A stretch of 11,655 nt of DNA, from NCBI GenBank assembly GCA_025927795.1, contig JAICKT010000112.1:1-11655 (forward strand). Direction: 5' to 3'. Shown here in pieces: positions 6,381 to 11,655 of the stretch. The stretch comes from Parafilimonas sp. (GTDB lineage Bacteria > Bacteroidota > Bacteroidia > Chitinophagales > Chitinophagaceae). Position 1 is the stretch's first letter. Each line of letters starts with the position of its first letter. A program made the position numbers and the translations under genes. A model generated the notes under the pieces. It was not told the origin of the DNA. It made no database searches and saw only the letters and a list, made by a program, of their open reading frames with translations.

Positions 6381-8966
6381 ATGCCAAAACTGATTTCTAC
6401 CTTATTCTTCATCATTGTATTTAAATTTTGCGACGCACAGCAAAGTGAAATCACCAATGATAGTTTGCCAAAACAAGACTCATCTGTAATAGAAGATTTA
6501 AAAAGCAATGCGCTTGATAACATTCCAACCATTTCACTTGATGATAACGATTTCAGTGATGCAGGCACACAAAATGTTTCATCTTTATTAACCGCAGGCA
6601 GAGATCCTTTTTTTAATGCGGCTAGTTTTAATTTCAGTGTACTGCATTTTAAAATACGTGGTTATAGTTCAGATTATGCAGCTACATACATTAACAACAT
6701 TCCGATGGATAATCTTGATAACGGTTACACACCGTTTGGTTTGTGGAGCGGATTGAATGATGTGTTTAGGAGTCGCGATGTAACAATTGGTGTGCGCTAT
6801 AACACTTTTGCTTTTGGTGATATTGGCAGCACAACAAATATTGATGTTCGTGCAAGCAAACAAAAGCCGCAAACTATTTTTGGTTATGCATATTCAAACC
6901 GTTCATACGAACATAAATTAAGTTTTACACACAGTACAGGATTAAATAAAAATGGCTGGGCATTTACTTTTTCAGGCAGCAAAAGATATGCAGATGAAGG
7001 TTACGTACCCGGTACTTATTATAATGGATGGAGCTGGTTTATTGCAGCAGATAAAAAATTTGGACAGAAACAAATTCTTTCACTCATTGCATTTGCTGCG
7101 CCAACTGAAAATGCAAGGCAAGGTGCCGCAACGATTGAAATGATTTCGCTTGCAGATTCGCATTATTATAATCCGTATTGGGGTTATCAGGATGGAAAGA
7201 AAAGAAATGCCAACGTCAGCAAATCCAATCAACCTGTAATTATTCTTTCACATAATTATCGCATCAATAACAAAACAGATATTACAACGTCAGTAAGTTA
7301 TTTATTTGGCAAACGTTCTTATTCAGGTTTAGATTGGTTTAATGCTCCCGATCCGCGACCTGATTATTATCGCTATTTGCCGAGTTATTATACAGACGAT
7401 CCAATACAACAAAAATTAATCGAAGAAAACTTAAAGAACAATGAAGCAGCGCGACAAATAAACTGGAATAATCTTTACAATATCAATCGTGAAAACAAAT
7501 CAACTATTAATAGTGCTGATGGAATTGCAGGCAACACAATTACAGGTAATCGCTCCTACTATATTTTAGGTGAACGAGTAACCAACAGTAAAATCATAAA
7601 TTTTAATTCTGTAATTAATGCAAGATTGAATAATCATATTGATTTTACAGCAGGCGAAAGTTATCAGTATGCACACAATAATTATTTTCAAAAAACCGAA
7701 GATTTGCTTGGCGGATCTTTCTGGGTTGATGTAAATCAGTTTGCATTGCGTGATTTTCCAAACAACAGCACGGCTTATCAAAACGATTTAAATCATCCAA
7801 ACCGCATCGTAAAAACAGGTGATAAATATGGCTATAATTATGACATCAATATTAATAAAGCAACAATTTGGTCGCAACTCGTTTTTACTTTTTCGCATAT
7901 TGATTTTTTTATTTCAGCAGAAGGTTCACAAACAATTTTTCGCAGAATCGGAAATGTAAAGAATGGATTGTTCCCGGATAATTCTTTTGGAAAATCTGTG
8001 CCCAATCTTTTTTATAATTATGGATTGAAAGGTGGCGTCACTTATAAAATTAATGGCAGAAATTATTTGTATGTAAGCGGGGCTTTATTATCGCGACCAC
8101 CTTATTATGAAGATGCGTACATCTCGCCGCGGACGAGAGATTTGGTGCAGGATAGTTTGCGAAGCGAAACAGTGCAAACCATTGAAGGAGGATATTTATT
8201 AAATGCACCCCGATTAAAAATTCATCTCATTGGATATTATACGCAAACAAAGCATGGTTTTAATGTACTTACTTTTTATCATGACGATTACCAGGATTTT
8301 GTAAATTATGCATTGAGCAACATCAACAAATTATATTTCGGGGGTGAATTTGGTATTGAAGCAAACGTTGCGCGAAATATTACAGTTGATGGCGCGGCTG
8401 CAATCGGAAGATATTATTATAACAGTCGCCAGAAAGCTGTAACAACTATTGATAATACAGCGCAGGTTTTAAATGTTGAAACAATTTATTCTGATAATTA
8501 CAGAATTCCATCAACACCACAAAATGCTTACAGCTTTTCTGTAAGTTATCGTTCACCAAAATTTTGGTTTGTTAGCTTAACTGGAAATTATTTTAATAAT
8601 ATGTGGCTTGATTTTAATCCTGTTCGTCGTACAACACTTGCAACAGAAAACTTAAAAGAAGGCAGTGATTTATGGAATAATGTATTAGATGAACAAAAAC
8701 TCGATGCGCAATATACCGTTGATGCATTCGCAGGTTATTCATGGCGATTGCATCATATTTATATCGGTTCAGGATTCAACAGGAAAGCAGTTTATATTGT
8801 TATGTATGCTGGCGTAAATAATCTGCTCAACAACCAGGATATTATTTCAGGTGGCTATGAACAACTGCGTTTTGATTATTCATCATCTGACATAAATAAA
8901 TTCCCACCCAAATATTATTACGCTTATGGCATAAATTATTTTGCAAGCATTGCATTACGTTTTTAA
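6381..8966 (+). CDS. TonB-dependent outer membrane receptor
   Basis: The 861-residue product has a signal peptide (about residues 1-19, ending CDA before QQ) and a short Ser/Asp-rich N-terminal stretch. A plug domain follows from about 45 to 160, with LDNIPTISLDDND, QNVSSLLTAGRDPFF, FKIRGYSSDYAATYINNIP and GDIGSTTNIDVRAS. The rest is a beta-barrel rich in aromatic residues, ending in the outer-membrane signature ...FASIALRF with a terminal Phe. It should import a bound ligand across the outer membrane using TonB energy. Many Bacteroidota receptors of this kind carry an N-terminal carboxypeptidase-regulatory-like domain; none is present here. It is not a canonical SusC, and no SusD gene is nearby. 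The DUF5689 lipoprotein follows 17 bases downstream and probably serves as its surface partner. The ligand is unknown; the neighbouring EEP enzyme hints at nucleic acid fragments or phosphate esters. Confidence 0.9.
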   Translation: MPKLISTLFFIIVFKFCDAQQSEITNDSLPKQDSSVIEDLKSNALDNIPTISLDDNDFSDAGTQNVSSLLTAGRDPFFNAASFNFSVLHFKIRGYSSDYAATYINNIPMDNLDNGYTPFGLWSGLNDVFRSRDVTIGVRYNTFAFGDIGSTTNIDVRASKQKPQTIFGYAYSNRSYEHKLSFTHSTGLNKNGWAFTFSGSKRYADEGYVPGTYYNGWSWFIAADKKFGQKQILSLIAFAAPTENARQGAATIEMISLADSHYYNPYWGYQDGKKRNANVSKSNQPVIILSHNYRINNKTDITTSVSYLFGKRSYSGLDWFNAPDPRPDYYRYLPSYYTDDPIQQKLIEENLKNNEAARQINWNNLYNINRENKSTINSADGIAGNTITGNRSYYILGERVTNSKIINFNSVINARLNNHIDFTAGESYQYAHNNYFQKTEDLLGGSFWVDVNQFALRDFPNNSTAYQNDLNHPNRIVKTGDKYGYNYDININKATIWSQLVFTFSHIDFFISAEGSQTIFRRIGNVKNGLFPDNSFGKSVPNLFYNYGLKGGVTYKINGRNYLYVSGALLSRPPYYEDAYISPRTRDLVQDSLRSETVQTIEGGYLLNAPRLKIHLIGYYTQTKHGFNVLTFYHDDYQDFVNYALSNINKLYFGGEFGIEANVARNITVDGAAAIGRYYYNSRQKAVTTIDNTAQVLNVETIYSDNYRIPSTPQNAYSFSVSYRSPKFWFVSLTGNYFNNMWLDFNPVRRTTLATENLKEGSDLWNNVLDEQKLDAQYTVDAFAGYSWRLHHIYIGSGFNRKAVYIVMYAGVNNLLNNQDIISGGYEQLRFDYSSSDINKFPPKYYYAYGINYFASIALRF

Positions 8967-8983
8967 CCAAAACTTATTTCACC

Positions 8984-11029
8984 ATGAACTCAATTAAAAT
9001 TAAAACTGCTTTTATTTTTATAGTGGTACTAAGCCTTTCAGTTTTTTCATGCAATAAAAAATTTGATGCGCCGCCACTATACACACCTCCGGATTTAAAA
9101 TCAACATTAAGCATTGCACAATTAAAAGCACTGCATACAACCAGCAGTAATGAAACAATTACAACTGATGATATTATTGAAGGAGTTGTTGTAGCAAATG
9201 ATTCATCAGGAAATTTTTATAAGCAAATAATTATAGAAGATTCTACTGCGGGTATTGCTGTTAATATTGATGATTATAATTTATATACTTCCTATCCTGT
9301 TGGCAGAACAATATTTATAAAATTGAAAGGATTGATTTTATATGATGACAATAAATTGATTGAACTTGGTGGCAGTAAAGATGTCACCGGCGCTGTTATG
9401 CCAATTGCAACTTCATTAAAAGATAATTTTATTATTAAAGGAAATTATGGCAATCCTATTGCGCCAAAGCTTGTTGATATTTCCGATTTGAATGATTCGT
9501 ACCAAAACATGCTTATTCAATTAAACGATTTTGAATTTACTGAAACGGATACTTCAAAAATTTATGCTGATACTTCCGCTTCAAAAAATGCAGTAAGTTA
9601 TTCTATAAAGAATTGTTCAAACAAAACAATCACATTACGCACAAGTGGTTTTGCTTCTTTCGCCGGAATTAATTTACCAAATGGTAACGGAAGTATTACG
9701 GCAATCTATTCAGTGTATAACACGAGTAAGCAGTTGTATATACGCGATACGAATGATATGCAGTTTAATGGCACGCGTTGTAATGGCGGGCCTGCAGTGC
9801 AAACTTCTATTGCAAACATTCGCAGTATGTATAATGGAAGCGATATAAAACTCGGTGCATATAAAATTGGTGGCATCATTATTTCAGATGCAGCTAACAA
9901 AAATATTTCATCAGGCTCGGTTATTTTACAAGATGGCAATGCAGGCATCTCAATTTATTTCGGTGGAACAATTAATTATAACATTGGTGATTCAATTGTG
10001 TTGGATGTAACAGGAGATTCTTTACAGAATTATAATGGCTCGCTCGAAATTAAAACAACGTCTGGCACTATAAAACCTGCACCTGTTGCAACAGGTAAAA
10101 CAGTTATTCCGCAAGAGCTGTCTATTTCACAAATCAATGCGAACATATCAAACATAGAATATACATTGATAAAGATTGTAAACGCAACTGCAAGTGGCAA
10201 CGCAACTTATTCCGGTAGCAATGTTTTGTCTGATGGTTCAGGAAATATTTATTTATTTACTTCTTCAACAGCATTGTTTGCAAATAATAATTTACCAAAC
10301 GATGCAAGTGATTGGATTGGCTATGCAAAATCATTCGGCACAACAAAAGAATTTTTAATCAGAAACACCTCTGATGTGTCAACAAGCGGCGGAAGCTCCG
10401 GTGATGGAATTGAATTATCCACTTCACCCCTCACTTTAAACTTTGATAATCTTGCAACAGGCTTACCAAAGGGCGTGCTCGTTAAATTATCATCTTCATC
10501 TACATCATCAGGAGCAGATGGACCGTTTAGTACAACACAATCTTCATGGAGCAATACTTCATCCGGTTTTAAAAATTATGCAAGTGCAACAGGCTTATCT
10601 GCATTAAGTGATGCAACTGCACAAAGTGCATCAGCAAACAGATGCTTGGGTATTAAGCAAACAAGCGCTACAGGTTATGATCCGGGCGCTGCATTTGTGT
10701 TTGAAATCAATAACACATCAGGCAAAACAAATCTCTCATTAAACTTTTTATTACAATCATTGGATGATGGAATCGGAAGAACAACAACATGGCAGGTTGA
10801 TTATGCAGCAGGTGATAACCCAACAACGTTTACACCGATTTCATCATCGCCATCAACCATAACAACAGGACCAACATTTAGCAGTACACCTGTTACAATA
10901 AATTTTGGAAATGCGTTAGATAACCAAAGCGGCAAAGTTTGGATTCGCATTGTAACACTAAGTTCAACAACCGGCAGTGGAAGCCGTGCTTCTACCGGCA
11001 TTGATGATGTACAATTCACCTGGCAGTAA
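8984..11029 (+). CDS. Surface lipoprotein with two DUF5689 (OB-fold-like) units and a C-terminal beta domain
   Basis: The 681-residue product starts with a lipoprotein signal (VFSC, acylated Cys23) and is probably displayed on the outer membrane. Residues about 41-262 form a DUF5689-type unit with GVVVANDSSGNF, IIIEDSTAGIAVNID and LYIRDTNDM. Residues about 272-466 repeat the plan: GGIIISDAANKNI, VILQDGNAGISIYF and FLIRNTSDV. A Ser/Gly-rich linker (466-478) leads to a C-terminal beta-sandwich-like domain (about 480-681). That domain opens LTLNFDNLATGLPKG, contains WQVDYAAG, and closes SRASTGIDDVQFTW, a pattern seen in carbohydrate- or nucleic-acid-associated extracellular proteins. No catalytic motif is visible. 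There is no recognisable type IX C-terminal sorting signal, as expected for a lipoprotein. The gene lies 17 bases after the TonB receptor and is surely co-transcribed. Its likely job is ligand capture for that receptor, inferred from context and from the OB-like fold. Confidence 0.85.
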   Translation: MNSIKIKTAFIFIVVLSLSVFSCNKKFDAPPLYTPPDLKSTLSIAQLKALHTTSSNETITTDDIIEGVVVANDSSGNFYKQIIIEDSTAGIAVNIDDYNLYTSYPVGRTIFIKLKGLILYDDNKLIELGGSKDVTGAVMPIATSLKDNFIIKGNYGNPIAPKLVDISDLNDSYQNMLIQLNDFEFTETDTSKIYADTSASKNAVSYSIKNCSNKTITLRTSGFASFAGINLPNGNGSITAIYSVYNTSKQLYIRDTNDMQFNGTRCNGGPAVQTSIANIRSMYNGSDIKLGAYKIGGIIISDAANKNISSGSVILQDGNAGISIYFGGTINYNIGDSIVLDVTGDSLQNYNGSLEIKTTSGTIKPAPVATGKTVIPQELSISQINANISNIEYTLIKIVNATASGNATYSGSNVLSDGSGNIYLFTSSTALFANNNLPNDASDWIGYAKSFGTTKEFLIRNTSDVSTSGGSSGDGIELSTSPLTLNFDNLATGLPKGVLVKLSSSSTSSGADGPFSTTQSSWSNTSSGFKNYASATGLSALSDATAQSASANRCLGIKQTSATGYDPGAAFVFEINNTSGKTNLSLNFLLQSLDDGIGRTTTWQVDYAAGDNPTTFTPISSSPSTITTGPTFSSTPVTINFGNALDNQSGKVWIRIVTLSSTTGSGSRASTGIDDVQFTWQ

Positions 11030-11032
11030 TTG

Positions 11033-11045
11033 AATATTAAATATT
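11033..11045 (+). repeat. Short A/T palindromic repeat after the DUF5689 gene
   Basis: AATATT, a single A, then AATATT again form a 13-base sequence that can pair with itself. It lies directly after the lipoprotein stop codon. The stem is too weak and lacks the G/C core of a good terminator, so its role is uncertain. Confidence 0.2.
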
Positions 11046-11078
11046 GTTTCTGCATTTTTGTATTTCAATTTGAGATGC

Positions 11079-11655
11079 ATGTCGGAACACGATGTTTCAA
11101 AACACACTAAGGCAATTATCAATAAAATAAAAGAACCTGGTAACAACTGGAAGCATAAACTCGGCGATATTCTGATGGAAATCGCCATAATTGTTTTCGG
11201 AATAACTTTATCATTAATGGTTGAACGATGGCGCGAAAATGTGCACGAAAGAGCGATTGAAAAAAAATTTTTACTCGGTTTAGGTGTAGATTTAAGAAAC
11301 GATATTGTGCAGCTAAAATCCGATAGCGCCTCATATAATGATTTATATAAGGGATGGCATTATTTCCGCAATGCCGGCATTAACAAAATTGCTTTGAATA
11401 GCGACTCTTTAAAAAAATATAATAACACACTTACAAACACTACTGAATTTATTCCCAACGACAGCCGCTTCCAGGCTTTAAAAAGCAGCGGGCAAATTGA
11501 TGTTATTGAAAACGATTCGCTCCAAAACCTTATTCTCGATTTATATCAAAACAGGATAGCTTCTTTAAAGCTTACTACTTCGTATATAACTGCCTTTAAA
11601 ACACAACAGCTATTGTCTTTTCTTTCAAAAAATATGAGATATAATGCTGCTGGTA
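11079..11655 (+). CDS. DUF6090-like membrane-anchored protein, cut by the window end
   Basis: An open frame begins at the ATG at 11079 (MSEHDVSKHTKAI) and continues for 192 codons to the edge. A short basic N-terminus is followed by one transmembrane helix at about residues 31-47 (ILMEIAIIVFGITLSLM). Next comes VERWRENVHERAIEKKF, the place where DUF6090 proteins carry their helix-exit NNWNE-like motif and charged segment. The rest is helical and soluble, with YNDLYKGWHYF and RFQALKSSGQIDVI; the latter matches the family's usual FxxLxxSGxLxxI pattern. These proteins are common in Bacteroidota and have no known function. It is separated from the DUF5689 gene by only 49 bases on the same strand, so readthrough is possible, but no functional tie to that operon is evident. 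The family call comes from recognition of the pattern, not a search. Confidence 0.75.
   Translation, partial: MSEHDVSKHTKAIINKIKEPGNNWKHKLGDILMEIAIIVFGITLSLMVERWRENVHERAIEKKFLLGLGVDLRNDIVQLKSDSASYNDLYKGWHYFRNAGINKIALNSDSLKKYNNTLTNTTEFIPNDSRFQALKSSGQIDVIENDSLQNLILDLYQNRIASLKLTTSYITAFKTQQLLSFLSKNMRYNAAG

Noticed and set aside
6669..6872. Minus-strand frame opposite the TonB receptor plug region
   Set aside because: The plus-strand frame encodes a conserved plug domain here; the antisense product is Cys/Ile-rich with no family resemblance.
8160..8200. GAAGGAGGATAT, a strong Shine-Dalgarno-like sequence
   Set aside because: It is inside the TonB receptor frame, encoding IEGGY, with no start of a plausible gene after it; Bacteroidota rarely rely on such sites.
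10440..10620. Ser/Thr-rich stretch that resembles a low-complexity repeat
   Set aside because: It is irregular in sequence and spacing and belongs to the domain surface and linker of the DUF5689 lipoprotein; there is no true nucleotide tandem repeat.
1..11655. CRISPR arrays, tRNA or rRNA genes, phage or transposase genes
   Set aside because: No regularly spaced repeats, cloverleaf-like sequences, rRNA segments or transposase/integrase motifs were seen on either strand by reading; a covariance-model search was not possible here.

Overview
The window looks like a chromosomal segment of a Bacteroidota bacterium, most likely from the Chitinophagaceae/Chitinophagales side of the phylum. The reasons are an AT-rich sequence, a PorV-type type IX secretion protein, the Bacteroidota-restricted families DUF4292, DUF5689 and a DUF6090-like protein, absence of clear Shine-Dalgarno sites, and promoter-like TAnnTTTG boxes. 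The assignment rests on gene content, not on a database search.

Left part (1-5018, all minus strand): read in the direction of transcription it runs porV, a rho-independent terminator, ispF, dut (TTG start), a DUF4292 lipoprotein, an EnvC-like murein hydrolase activator with a degenerate LytM domain, and a 3' fragment of a family 3 glycoside hydrolase. These are mostly housekeeping and envelope genes: isoprenoid precursor synthesis (IspF), dUTP hydrolysis (Dut), peptidoglycan remodelling (EnvC-like) and protein export (PorV). The GH3 fragment begins abruptly within the conserved LNAGRPL region, has no start codon and has lost the catalytic N-terminal domain. It is either a rearrangement remnant or an assembly junction.

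Middle and right part (5229-11029): a secreted endonuclease/exonuclease/phosphatase (EEP) enzyme on the minus strand lies head to head with a plus-strand pair, a TonB-dependent receptor and a large surface lipoprotein with two tandem DUF5689 (OB-fold-like) units plus a C-terminal beta-rich domain. The 114-base divergent gap holds two back-to-back candidate promoters, one for each direction. The most economical reading is a single uptake locus: the lipoprotein binds a polymer at the surface, the EEP enzyme cuts phosphodiester or phosphate bonds, and the receptor imports the product. Nucleic acid or organic phosphate scavenging is the best guess. This is the most interesting system in the window, but its substrate is inferred.

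Right edge (11079-11655): the start of a small membrane-anchored protein of the DUF6090 type, cut by the window end. No tRNA, rRNA, CRISPR array, intact insertion sequence or prophage gene was seen. No stretch longer than about 300 bases lacks a gene; the largest gaps are 5067-5228 (162 bases by the longest PorV frame), 2770-2883 (114 bases) and 6267-6380 (114 bases).
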